Below are positions 9,135 to 16,866 of a stretch of 64,000 nucleotides of DNA, one piece after another. The notes beneath the pieces are model-generated. The model did no database searches. It saw nothing but the letters and a program-made list of their open reading frames with translations, and was not told where the DNA came from. The stretch is from Shewanella sp. OPT22 (GTDB lineage Bacteria > Pseudomonadota > Gammaproteobacteria > Enterobacterales > Shewanellaceae). The position numbers were made by a program, and so were the translations under genes. The DNA is taken from positions 99,568 through 163,567 of the forward strand of contig NZ_PGVH01000047.1 of the NCBI RefSeq assembly GCF_004168585.1, written 5' to 3'. The number at the start of each line of letters is the position of its first letter. The first letter of the stretch is position 1.

Positions 9135-9162
9135 CTTCATAACTACATAGGAGCGACTTAGG
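9135..9162 (-). promoter_or_regulatory. island upstream motif, copy 2
   Basis: Minus strand CCTAAGTCGCTCCTATGTAG then TTATG, about 25 nt before the start codon of the 8711-9112 gene. It aligns with the copies at 10026-10051 and 16308-16333. Probable promoter or operator. Confidence 0.5.
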
Positions 9163-9189
9163 CGAATTATGTGAATGCGAGTAAGTCAC

Positions 9190-9483
9190 TTAGCAAAACT
9201 CATCATCAAAGATGTTGTCGTGTGCAAAGTTCTCATCCAGATTTATGCCGTTTATCAGGCCAGCCGCATTAAATAGCTGCTCAAAAACACGCTTAATGCC
9301 TTGTTGCTCTTCTAACGAGTAATCCCAAAAGTGGATTTCAAGTATTTGCGGCCAAATAGTCTCAATGTCATAGCTTTTTTCTGGAATGGGCAATTGGTTT
9401 AGTGAACGTTCGCAGTGCATCGCAGCATTGCCGATTTCGTTTGCTAAGTTGATTAAATCCAGTGCTGTTACATACTTTTTCAT
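9190..9483 (-). CDS. unknown small acidic protein
   Basis: 97 aa, not recognised. Mostly helical (LDLINLANEIGNAAMHCERS, then EEQQGIKRVFEQLF) with an acidic tail ending NIFDDEFC. Strong ribosome site AAGGAAA before the ATG. The leader (near 9500-9530) has a weaker version of the island upstream motif. No signal peptide or membrane segment. Confidence 0.55.
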   Translation of the reverse strand: MKKYVTALDLINLANEIGNAAMHCERSLNQLPIPEKSYDIETIWPQILEIHFWDYSLEEQQGIKRVFEQLFNAAGLINGINLDENFAHDNIFDDEFC

Positions 9484-9577
9484 TCTTTTTTCCTTATAGA
9501 GTCGTTGAATTAGAAAGTAAGTTCAGCGATGGAGAAAAAACTCAATTCAGCCTCGCAGTACAAAACAAAAATGAAAA

Positions 9578-9596
9578 AAGCACCCTTAGGGTGCTT
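9578..9596 (-). terminator. intrinsic terminator
   Basis: AAGCACCC-TTA-GGGTGCTT with a T-run on the minus strand. It lies downstream of the MITE and of the 9779-10003 gene, so the MITE is probably inserted between that gene and its original terminator. Confidence 0.75.
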
Positions 9597-9617
9597 AGTA
9601 ACTAGCTGTTATGTTTT

Positions 9618-9779
9618 ATACCATTCGTACTCATTAACGATGTCATAAAGTGCGAAATTGTTTTTGCCATTACAGCGTTGCAACTCCTCGCCATAGCTAC
9701 GGCTATGACTCGTCATTGCGCCTTGTACTGACTTCAAAATTTCACCTTAATGAACACAGCTAATTAGCGTGAATGGCAT
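9618..9779. mobile_element. MITE-like element (~162 bp, no ORF)
   Basis: The ends are imperfect inverted repeats: left ATACCATTCGTACTCATTA, right (reverse complement) ATGCCATTCACGCTAATTA. The inside is non-coding and contains a short palindrome (GCCATAGC-TACG-GCTATGAC). This end sequence resembles dispersed repeats I associate with Alteromonadales genomes (from memory). The right end overlaps the stop codon of the 9779-10003 gene. Confidence 0.6.
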
Positions 9780-10003
9780 TATTTATATTTCAGTCTCAAG
9801 TATTCAAACAGAAACGAAAGAACATATAGAGCAACCGCAAATAACACTAAATGTAGTCCTGTAATTGGAATAACTGGGTTAAGTTTGATGAGCTCGAAGG
9901 TGCTCAGTATGCCCGTGATTAAAGAAACAAATGCCAACACTCTGCTGAACATTTTTAGCTCGTTAAGCAATAACATCATCGTTCGTGGTTTTAAAATACT
10001 CAT
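9779..10003 (-). CDS. small two-TM membrane protein
   Basis: 74 aa with two hydrophobic helices (about residues 18-38 and 42-64) and a short basic C-terminus (EYLRLKYK). Excellent ribosome site (AAAGGAG) before the ATG. No family recognised. Its stop codon lies in the right end of the MITE, so the MITE may have replaced the native C-terminus. The leader has copy 3 of the island motif. Confidence 0.6.
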   Translation of the reverse strand: MSILKPRTMMLLLNELKMFSRVLAFVSLITGILSTFELIKLNPVIPITGLHLVLFAVALYVLSFLFEYLRLKYK

Positions 10004-10025
10004 GCAATTTCTCCTTTTTGTCTTG

Positions 10026-10051
10026 CATGAATACGTAGGTTCGATGTTAGG
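10026..10051 (-). promoter_or_regulatory. island upstream motif, copy 3
   Basis: Minus strand CCTAACATCGAACCTACGTA then TTCATG, 22 nt before the start codon of the 9779-10003 gene; shares CTACGTATTCATG with copy 4 at 16308. Confidence 0.5.
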
Positions 10052-10254
10052 GGAGTTTTATTAGAGTTGCGATGTTGTCGATGACATTTTTCACTATTTT
10101 TGTCAGAAAACTCACGTTGCATCCGTTTGAGGCAGAAATTGCGTGTTTTGATCAACAAACTGCTCGTATAGATGGATTACTCATTGATTTTGTTTGTTAA
10201 AAAAGTAAGAATTGATAAGTATAATGAAAAACTGATTATTCCTATATTTGAACA

Positions 10255-10290
10255 CAAAATTATTCAGGCTAATGAGTTGTTAGCACTACA
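10255..10290 (+). repeat. possible right half of a decayed attC or attI junction
   Basis: ATTATTCAGGCTAATGAG then TTGTTAGCAC resembles the L'-R' end of an attC site (..TTAATGAGGCGTTAGC). It precedes the first gene of the RloC block by ~15 bp, as a cassette boundary would. No left half was found; the remaining ~250 bp upstream holds nothing recognisable. Confidence 0.35.
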
Positions 10291-10304
10291 AGGAAGTATG
10301 GAAT

Positions 10305-12071
10305 ATGCCCGAACGTCTGGAGCTAACTAAAAACGCTCAATTTTATGTTCCTATAAACACAATTACAGATTCAAACATAAATGACATTCTTGGTTCTGCT
10401 GTTGATAATATGGATACAGATGCTGAGTTTGTTCTAAACCTATTTAGAGAAGACAAAGTTGTCGATGAATTAGACTTAAATTATAAATGTTCAGTTCGAG
10501 TATTCCCGTCGGTTAGGCCAGTATACTTTATCGATGAAGAGTTAGAAGATAGAGTTTTTGCATTTATTATACTGGTTGAGTACGAGAACTACTTAGCTAT
10601 ATTTAAAAAAAGCTGTGCCAACATATCCGAATTTCTAAAAGAGCATTTTACATTGGTTGATAGCAGGGATTTAAGCGCTACATTCGATGACAATAATGTT
10701 GAGTTTCAAAAAATAGCTTTAAGAAATATGACGGTTTCAGATAGAGCTATGAGGTCTCGATCTTATGAGGCAGCAGATCTAAAAGGTCTGCTTTCTACAC
10801 ACTCAGCAGGTAGATCAATACCTTTCTATTTAAAATTGAGGCAAGGTGCTATAACTAAAACTATTTCTGGCACGGGACGACTAGTAGAATCTTCTGATAG
10901 AAAATCCTTAGATGAAATTGCTGTATGGGTAAAAGAGCAGGTTGAGCTAATTAAAAACCCTCCTAACGGTAATAGCTTTCTTGATTCTTTTGCCAAAAAA
11001 ATTGAATTAGTTGATGTTTTAGCTGTATCTGATCCTAGTGCTCTTCTAATAGAAAGTACGCCTCTATACGAAAGGATAGAAAAAGAAGGTTTAACGCTAA
11101 AATATAAATCGTCTAAAAAGGGCAATGTAGATGTATCGGCTAAATTATTAAATAGGCTTTTCTCCTTATTTGAAAAAGTATACGAAATAAATGACGAATG
11201 TAAGGTTATCGGCAGAGAGACCTGTACAAAACTTAGAAAAAATTCAAAAAGTTTAACTTTAACATCAAAAATATTGACAAAGTTTCGTGTTATTGAAAAT
11301 GGTAAAGAAGTTACGTTACAAAAGTTCATCGTTAAAAATGGATATTTCAGCATAACTTTTACTGATCCAAAATATATGTATTTTATGGGCTCTTGTTTTG
11401 AAGACTCTTCAGGGATTTCTGAAATAAATAGCATTTTAGAAATACTTCAACCTAAAGCCGTCATTCAATCAGTAACATCAGAAAAAGGTATTTTTTCTAA
11501 TGCTACAACAGACTTCGATGCTGACTCAATGTTTGGTGTTGTTGAGCGTTTACACCAAAATGATGATTTCATATTATGTGATGATTTAGGAATTGAGTGG
11601 GCAGATCATATAACTTTTAACAAAAGTGACTCTAGCATAAGTTTTATACACTCAAAGCATGGTGATACTAGCACCTCAGCAAGTAATCTTCATGATGTGG
11701 TTGGGCAAGGGATTAAAAACTTAGGGAATATGTATTTTACTAAGGAGCAGATGGTTGCTCGTATAAATGATAAATTTTCGAATACTTATAACAATAGTGG
11801 CAGCAATACTCAAATCGCTAGAATTAGGAAAGGTACTCCTGAAACAGCTGAGACATTTCTTGATGGGTTACTAAAAGATTATAAACTTCACAGGAAATGT
11901 ATTCTGAGCTGCTCTTTTCTTTCAAAAGCCGATGTTATAGTTGAATTTGCAAAAATTCAACGTAATGAAACAGTTTCAGGGCATGTAATTCAATTACTTT
12001 GGATTATTTCATCATTTGCGCACGCAGTTAAAGATATGAATGCAATACCAATCATATATTGTGCCGAATAG
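10305..12071 (+). CDS. 588-aa unknown protein, first gene of the RloC block
   Basis: 588 aa, soluble, no signal peptide. Ribosome site AAGGAAG before the ATG. The C-terminal third has a segment DDFILCDDLGIEWADHI followed by SISFIHSKHGD and HDVVGQGIKNLGNM. This faintly recalls the sporadically distributed DUF6119/TIGR04141 proteins (liH-K...LSHLF-QG pattern), a group of unknown function; that link is tentative. The remainder is mixed alpha/beta. It is followed by an attC-like hairpin rather than by a closely spaced gene, as in a former cassette. Co-location with an anticodon nuclease suggests a defence role (inference). Confidence 0.6.
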   Translation: MPERLELTKNAQFYVPINTITDSNINDILGSAVDNMDTDAEFVLNLFREDKVVDELDLNYKCSVRVFPSVRPVYFIDEELEDRVFAFIILVEYENYLAIFKKSCANISEFLKEHFTLVDSRDLSATFDDNNVEFQKIALRNMTVSDRAMRSRSYEAADLKGLLSTHSAGRSIPFYLKLRQGAITKTISGTGRLVESSDRKSLDEIAVWVKEQVELIKNPPNGNSFLDSFAKKIELVDVLAVSDPSALLIESTPLYERIEKEGLTLKYKSSKKGNVDVSAKLLNRLFSLFEKVYEINDECKVIGRETCTKLRKNSKSLTLTSKILTKFRVIENGKEVTLQKFIVKNGYFSITFTDPKYMYFMGSCFEDSSGISEINSILEILQPKAVIQSVTSEKGIFSNATTDFDADSMFGVVERLHQNDDFILCDDLGIEWADHITFNKSDSSISFIHSKHGDTSTSASNLHDVVGQGIKNLGNMYFTKEQMVARINDKFSNTYNNSGSNTQIARIRKGTPETAETFLDGLLKDYKLHRKCILSCSFLSKADVIVEFAKIQRNETVSGHVIQLLWIISSFAHAVKDMNAIPIIYCAE

Positions 12072-12170
12072 TGCATACAAGTCATTCAAGCAGGACGAAT
12101 TACAGTTAGCTATTTCTCCTTCGTCGCTTTTTTAGCTAACTATTATTTGCCTTTAAATGAAATATTAGGC
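12072..12170 (+). repeat. decayed attC-like hairpin A
   Basis: Begins ACAAGTCATTCAAGCAGGAC and ends GCCTTTAAATGA then ATATTAGGC. Arms of ~40 bp pair imperfectly, with AGTTAGCTA / TAGCTAACT closest to the loop and unpaired bases on one arm, as in attC sites. Compared with the intact site at 59913-60010 (read on its minus strand) the order ACAAG, TCAA, AGGAC, ACAGTT-GCTA, TTTAGC-AAC, GCCT, TTA is conserved. Confidence 0.6.
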
Positions 12171-12194
12171 CTCTTATAAAACATCGGAGTTTGT

Positions 12195-12980
12195 GTGATA
12201 GATTTAGATAATCCAGCAGGTAGATTTTATAATTTACTTCAACAAGCGAAGTCGAGACCTGATTCGCATAAAGTAAGAGAAGTTTGGGCTCATGTGTTCG
12301 ACGAAGATCAAAAAGATGACTCTGCGATTACTCGAAAGGTTGTAGAGTTTTACCAATTAGGCGAAGAAGTAAAGCAATTAATTTCCATGAATAATGGAGT
12401 TAATAAAGAGTTATATCTTTCATCATTTCCGCAAGTTGAAAGAGCTATTTTCCCTTTAAATTTAAATACTACTTGGCAAGGGCAAAAACAACAATTAAAT
12501 GATGGAGTCATGACTAGGCTTCAATTTTGCTCCGAACTATTGTCAACTTTTTATAAAGAAGAGAAATTATCTATAGATGAACTTAAAAGTATAACTACTT
12601 TAATAGATAATTTATTTGAAGCAGTATTAAGCGGCTCATTAGAAGAAAGTATTAGGCTAACGTTGTTAGAAGAAATTGAGCGTTTAAGAACTGCTTTATC
12701 TATGTATAAGATCAAAGGTGCTAAAGGTTTAAAGCAGTCACTTCAGTCAACGATTGGTATGGTTGTCGCAAATAAAACAGATTTATCTAAAGCCTCCGAA
12801 AAAGACAAAGATACCATTGAACGGCTGGGTTTGCTTATTGATAAAATTGATTCGTTTACAGCTAAAGCATTAAAAGTTCACAAGGTGTTGAGCAAACCAT
12901 TTCAATCATTACTTGGCCTTGTTTTTCAAGAGGATAGTACCAAATCTCCTGTCACTGAAGTAGACGATATCGAGGCCTAA
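12195..12980 (+). CDS. 261-aa helical protein of unknown function, second gene of the RloC block
   Basis: Almost entirely predicted helix with heptad-like stretches (IDELKSITTLIDNLFEAVL, then LLEEIERLRTALSMYK). No signal peptide or catalytic motif recognised, and no family known to me. The start is GTG at 12195 (GTGATAGATTTAGAT), with no strong ribosome site but a sensible N-terminus (LDNPAGRFYNLLQQAKSRPD). It is followed by attC-like hairpin B. It could be a regulator or partner of the neighbouring nuclease (inference from position only). Confidence 0.55.
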   Translation: MIDLDNPAGRFYNLLQQAKSRPDSHKVREVWAHVFDEDQKDDSAITRKVVEFYQLGEEVKQLISMNNGVNKELYLSSFPQVERAIFPLNLNTTWQGQKQQLNDGVMTRLQFCSELLSTFYKEEKLSIDELKSITTLIDNLFEAVLSGSLEESIRLTLLEEIERLRTALSMYKIKGAKGLKQSLQSTIGMVVANKTDLSKASEKDKDTIERLGLLIDKIDSFTAKALKVHKVLSKPFQSLLGLVFQEDSTKSPVTEVDDIEA

Positions 12981-13069
12981 GGTAAAAAAAAGGACTAAAA
13001 CTGGTTAGCATTAGTCACTTCTCCGTTCCTAAACTTAGCCAACCAATTTTAGCCTTTTATTATGGGCAT
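12974..13069 (+). repeat. decayed attC-like hairpin B
   Basis: Left arm GGCCTAAGGTAAAAAAAGGAC continuing CTAAAACTGGTTAGC pairs with TTAGCCAACCAATTTTAGCC then TTTTATTATGGGC. An extra A in AGGAC against AGGC gives the extrahelical base typical of attC. The sequence matches the AGGACTAAAA and TTAGCCAAC parts of the intact site at 59913-60010. It starts across the stop codon of the preceding gene, also typical of cassettes. Confidence 0.6.
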
Positions 13070-13132
13070 CATGTGCTATTCAGCATCCAGTTTCGTTCAA
13101 CCTCAAATAGAATGTAAAGTATAAGGACATAT

Positions 13133-15295
13133 ATGATTACTGACGTTCATATAGAAAATGTAGCAAGTTACAAAAATGCTTCCAAATTTTCCCCAAAAAA
13201 TAAAATTTCATTACTTTATGGATTGAATGGGACGGGAAAAAGCACCATTTCAAATTACTTATATAACCCTCAGCTGAGTATATATAAAGACTGTAGACTT
13301 AGTAGAAGTGCTGAGTGTGACATTCTTGTTTACAATCAAAAATTCCTGAATGATTATTTCTACGAAGAGGATAGTTTAAAAGGTATATTTACCTTATCAA
13401 AAGAAAATAAGAGTATTTTGCAACAAATCCAGCAAGAGACCACTAAGCTAGGCGAACTGGATAAAGATAAAGAAACTATTGATGGGAAACTTTCTGATTT
13501 ACAAAAACGATTAGTCAAAGAAAAAGAAAAAGGAGTCACCAGTCTCTGGAAGATAAAAACGAATTATTCAGGAGGAGACAGAGTTTTAGAATATTGTCTT
13601 GAAGGCTTAAAAATAAAAGAAAAGCTATTCTCTCATATAAATAAGATTGAATTACCTAAAAACAAGCCTGAAGATACTATAGAAAAGTTGAAGGCTGAGG
13701 TATCTTCTATTGAGGGAGAAAATGCAAATAGACTGAATAGATTAGGGGGATTTGTCTTTACAGGTTCAGCGGTAGAAGTAGACTCTTTATTCAGTAAAAT
13801 CATTGTTGGTAGTCAAGAAGGTAGCGTTGCAGAGTTTATTAACAATCTAGGAAATATCGATTGGGTTAAAAATGGTCTTGAATATGTTTCAGCTCAAGTT
13901 TCTGGAACAGCCTCAGAATGTCCATTCTGCCAAGAAAAAACCATCACGCAAGATTTACTATCATCAATAAAAGATGTATTTGATCTTTCATACGAAAATG
14001 ATATTGAAGCATTAAAGAAGTTGCAAGAAAGCTATAAAATGGCTGCTGATGAACTCGTATTTGGCAATATTGACGAGCTGGTCGTAACTACACCTCAAAT
14101 TTCTAAGCAGTGGGAGCTTGCTGTTGAAGAGATAAAATCAATATATAGAGAAAATACACTTCAAATTGAAAGCAAACTTAAAAGTCCCAGCACACCTATA
14201 AGTCTAAAAAACTGTAATAGCACAATCGCTCGACTTAATGACACTTCAAGCCAGTTAAATGTTTTAATTGATAATCATAATAGCAAGTTAGAGAACAAAG
14301 CATCTTCCTTAGATGAAATAAAAAAACGTTTCTGGGATCTTATGCGTTGGGAGTATGATCAAACTATTTCAACATATAAGTCAGAGAGTGCCGTAAACCA
14401 AAAAGAAGAGTCAGAAATAATATCAGATCAAAAAAATAAGGCTGAAGAGATAGTCACATGTAAGCACAATATTTCAAATTTAAGAAAGCAAACAGTCAAT
14501 ATTGAAGAGGCAATTGAGAATATCAACAACTCTCTTTTGGAGATAGGAATTGTTGGGTTTTCTGTTGTTAAGCATGGAGATAATCTATATAAGATTGCCC
14601 GTTCTGATATGAACTCAGAAGTTTTCCATTCATTGAGTGAAGGTGAAAAGACTGTAATTAGTTTCTTGTATTTTATTGAGCTTTGTAAAGGGGAAAAAAC
14701 AGCGGCTAGTAGTCCAAATAAAAAGGTAGTTGTGATAGATGATCCAATTTCAAGTCTATCTCATCTTTACATTTTTAATATCGGTCAACTTATCAAAAAA
14801 ACGTTTTTCAACTCATCATCATATGAGCAGGTTGTAGTTTTAACCCACAGCTTGTATTTTTTTTATGAATTAACTCATACGAACAAGACCAAGAGAGATG
14901 AAACACAAAACCTTTATAGAATCATAAAAAATTCCAATGGCAGTTCAATTTTAAGTATGAAGTATGAAGAAATACAAAATGACTATCAAACATATTGGGC
15001 AATGATAAAAGATAGTTCTACGCCTCCTGCACTAATTGCTAATTGCATGAGGAATATAGTTGAGTATTTCTTTAGTTTTGTACAAAAGAAAGATTTTAAC
15101 AATGTCTTTCAAAAACCAGCGTTATCTGCTGATAAGTTCAAAACATTCTATCGTTATATGAACAGAGAATCACATTCTTTGGGGCAAAATATATTTGATA
15201 TCAAAGAATTCAACCATGAAATATTCAAAGAAGGATTAAAGTTGATTTTTGATGAATGTGGCTACATTGAGCATTATAAAGCAATGATGAAGTAG
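13133..15295 (+). CDS. rloC: RloC-type ABC ATPase / anticodon nuclease
   Basis: 720 aa. ABC ATPase (AAA_13 class): Walker A GLNGTGKST near residues 29-37, signature LSEGEK, Walker B VVVIDDPISSLS, and switch His in VVLTHS. The ATPase halves are split by a long coiled coil with a CPFC zinc-hook motif (C263/C266), the mark of RloC as against the shorter PrrC. The C-terminal part holds the anticodon-nuclease triad pattern R-xxx-E...H: R640, E644 in MRNIVEYFF, and H681 in NRESHS, matching PrrC R320/E324/H356. RloC cleaves and excises the wobble base of a tRNA anticodon and is thought to act in phage defence. Length is normal and no frameshift is seen. No type I restriction genes lie next to it, unlike prrC. 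Confidence 0.88.
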   Translation: MITDVHIENVASYKNASKFSPKNKISLLYGLNGTGKSTISNYLYNPQLSIYKDCRLSRSAECDILVYNQKFLNDYFYEEDSLKGIFTLSKENKSILQQIQQETTKLGELDKDKETIDGKLSDLQKRLVKEKEKGVTSLWKIKTNYSGGDRVLEYCLEGLKIKEKLFSHINKIELPKNKPEDTIEKLKAEVSSIEGENANRLNRLGGFVFTGSAVEVDSLFSKIIVGSQEGSVAEFINNLGNIDWVKNGLEYVSAQVSGTASECPFCQEKTITQDLLSSIKDVFDLSYENDIEALKKLQESYKMAADELVFGNIDELVVTTPQISKQWELAVEEIKSIYRENTLQIESKLKSPSTPISLKNCNSTIARLNDTSSQLNVLIDNHNSKLENKASSLDEIKKRFWDLMRWEYDQTISTYKSESAVNQKEESEIISDQKNKAEEIVTCKHNISNLRKQTVNIEEAIENINNSLLEIGIVGFSVVKHGDNLYKIARSDMNSEVFHSLSEGEKTVISFLYFIELCKGEKTAASSPNKKVVVIDDPISSLSHLYIFNIGQLIKKTFFNSSSYEQVVVLTHSLYFFYELTHTNKTKRDETQNLYRIIKNSNGSSILSMKYEEIQNDYQTYWAMIKDSSTPPALIANCMRNIVEYFFSFVQKKDFNNVFQKPALSADKFKTFYRYMNRESHSLGQNIFDIKEFNHEIFKEGLKLIFDECGYIEHYKAMMK

Positions 15296-15305
15296 TCGTT
15301 AAAAA

Positions 15306-15390
15306 TTGTACAAATCAAGCATCTCAACAGAACAAATACAGGTTGGTTTTTGCCACCATATTTGTTCGCATATGCAGCAGGGCTGCGTAC
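15306..15390 (+). repeat. decayed attC-like hairpin C
   Basis: AAGCATCTCAACAGAACAAA then TACAGGTTGG resembles the intact long attC at 61034-61131 read on the minus strand (AAGCGCTTCAACAGGACAAA then TACTGGTTGG). The other arm, CCACCATATTTGTTCG, pairs with it. The outer right end has decayed beyond recognition. It directly follows rloC. Confidence 0.5.
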
Positions 15391-15425
15391 ACAAATTTTA
15401 AGCATTAAAACAGGTATCGCTGTAA

Positions 15426-15827
15426 ATGGAATTATCGAAAAAATTATTGGTCGGTGTTTGGTCGTTAGAGGAATTTATCGTCCATCGTGAGTCTGGTGAA
15501 TTATTTAATTGGCCGGGTAAGCAAAGCGGAACGTTAATTTATACCGATAACGGTTTTGTTAGTGTTGCTCAAAACCGAGCGCCTTTACCGAACCCAACAC
15601 AAGAAGATAAAAATCGAGTTTCGAATTTTTATACTGGCACGTATGAACTCGACTTGCCGAACAACCAAGTGTTTCATACTGGATTACAGTCTAGCGTACC
15701 GAGTGTTATCGGTGAACGTATGCAACGCTCGTTAACCTTGTTGCCTGATGGTCGATTGCAGATTTTTGGTAAGGGGTTAAGGGAGAATGTGACGCTGATA
15801 TGGTCAAAGGTAACCACTGATAAATAA
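15426..15827 (+). CDS. lipocalin-like domain protein
   Basis: 133 aa. It begins KKLLVGVWSLEEF and continues with LIYTDNGFVSV and GTYELDLPNN, the pattern of the lipocalin-like (PF13924-type) beta-barrel proteins that bind small hydrophobic ligands; a cytoplasmic location is likely because no signal peptide is present. The start at 15426 lies near the end of the rloC block, with no clear terminator or co-transcribed partner. Ligand unknown. It may be a passenger gene of the island. Confidence 0.75.
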   Translation: MELSKKLLVGVWSLEEFIVHRESGELFNWPGKQSGTLIYTDNGFVSVAQNRAPLPNPTQEDKNRVSNFYTGTYELDLPNNQVFHTGLQSSVPSVIGERMQRSLTLLPDGRLQIFGKGLRENVTLIWSKVTTDK

Positions 15828-15903
15828 GGCTGGTATGTAGCACAGAGCAATCGCCAATATTTAAGCTTGTTAGCATTGCCACTTAGCTCAATTTTTACAA
15901 CCG

Positions 15904-15928
15904 AGAAAAGTGGGCTTAAAAGCCCACT
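15904..15928 (-). terminator. intrinsic terminator of the 15949-16278 gene
   Basis: AGTGGGCT-TAAA-AGCCCACT followed by TTTT on the minus strand. Confidence 0.7.
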
Positions 15929-15948
15929 CAGTAAAGGTACCAACAGAG

Positions 15949-16278
15949 TTATGATGACAAGTGATGCTTATCGTCAATTGTTAGAAATAACAGTCTTTCC
16001 TCATTATCTTCTATGTGCTGTTGATGGGTTAAGTTGTATGCCCTTGCAGATGCGTTAATGACCTCTCTGGCGATAAACATCAAAGCTTCACGTTCATGCA
16101 ATTGCAAACCTTCAAATTCTCGACTTAGAAATTCTGAATAAACAAAATCATCATGTCGACCAAACCTATCAAGCTTTAGCTCATCAATCTCAACTTCATT
16201 TCGATGAAACGCTATTGCTAATAACTCCATAAGCTTCAAGCAGTGCTCTGTCTTTAACTTGTATTCGTTTTCTCGCAT
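15949..16278 (-). CDS. unknown small acidic helical protein
   Basis: 109 aa starting MRENEYKLK; this ATG is chosen over a TTG four codons upstream because TTGGAG lies 6 nt before it. Highly charged and helical (LKLMELLAIAFHRNEVEIDE, then EFEGLQLHEREALMFIAREV). No family recognised. It resembles the 8.7-10.0 kb minus-strand genes in size, strand, isolated transcription unit and possession of the shared upstream motif, so it is probably controlled with them. Confidence 0.6.
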   Translation of the reverse strand: MRENEYKLKTEHCLKLMELLAIAFHRNEVEIDELKLDRFGRHDDFVYSEFLSREFEGLQLHEREALMFIAREVINASARAYNLTHQQHIEDNEERLLFLTIDDKHHLSS

Positions 16279-16307
16279 TCGTAGCTCCAATAATTTGTGC
16301 CGTTTGA

Positions 16308-16333
16308 CATGAATACGTAGCTACGAGCTATGG
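16308..16333 (-). promoter_or_regulatory. island upstream motif, copy 4
   Basis: Minus strand CCATAGCTCGTAGCTACGTA then TTCATG, ~29 nt before the start codon of the 15949-16278 gene. Confidence 0.5.
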
Positions 16334-16507
16334 ATATTTTTTCAGTTTTATAGACAGTAAATTTTATTCTTCCTAGGAAATTCCTCCCGAGATGCTTACT
16401 CTAGCTGGTTTTTATACTTTTCCTTGGATCCCCCTGTGTCAGACTTGTTGTCACTCCTAATATTCAATCAATTTAAACTGTTTAGGGAGCGGAAGTTAGG
16501 CAACTAA

Positions 16508-16687
16508 ATGACACATTATTCAACAGAACGAAAAGAATCTGTACTCAGTAAAATGCTCCCTCCACACAATATGACCATTGCTGCAATTTCCAGAGAAGAA
16601 GGCATTTCTGTTCTAATGGGTATGGACTTTGAGTGTGCGGTGGCGAAACAGAACAACAATCTATCAACTCTAAAAATAAAAATATGA
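16508..16687 (+). pseudogene. remnant of an IS orfA (transposase HTH subunit)
   Basis: A 59-codon frame begins MTHYSTERKESVLSKMLPPH and continues through AAISREEGISV, the start of an IS3-type OrfA helix-turn-helix protein; it then runs into unrelated sequence (LMGMDFECAVAKQ) and a stop. No second transposase gene or inverted ends were found, so this is a truncated relic. The rest of the 16279-16866 gap holds nothing else recognised. Confidence 0.65.
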
Positions 16688-16866
16688 GTTTCATAATAGA
16701 TCGAGAATAAATAATTATGCATCTTCTTCGATATACCATCTTTCATATTTTTTTGTTCAGTTATGGTTCAGTCCGTACATTGTAAAATTGAAAAAACACT
16801 AACTTAATCATTTGAGTTATAAGTTGAGTTAATTATAAATATAACTAATTGAATCATAGGTGATAT

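Noticed and set aside
10826..11434. 202-codon minus-strand frame opposite the 588-aa gene
   Set aside because: The plus-strand frame is longer, has a ribosome site and sensible composition; this is a shadow.
15867..16058. Plus-strand 63-codon frame after the lipocalin-like gene
   Set aside because: Spans a terminator and overlaps the minus-strand 15949-16278 gene; no supporting signal.
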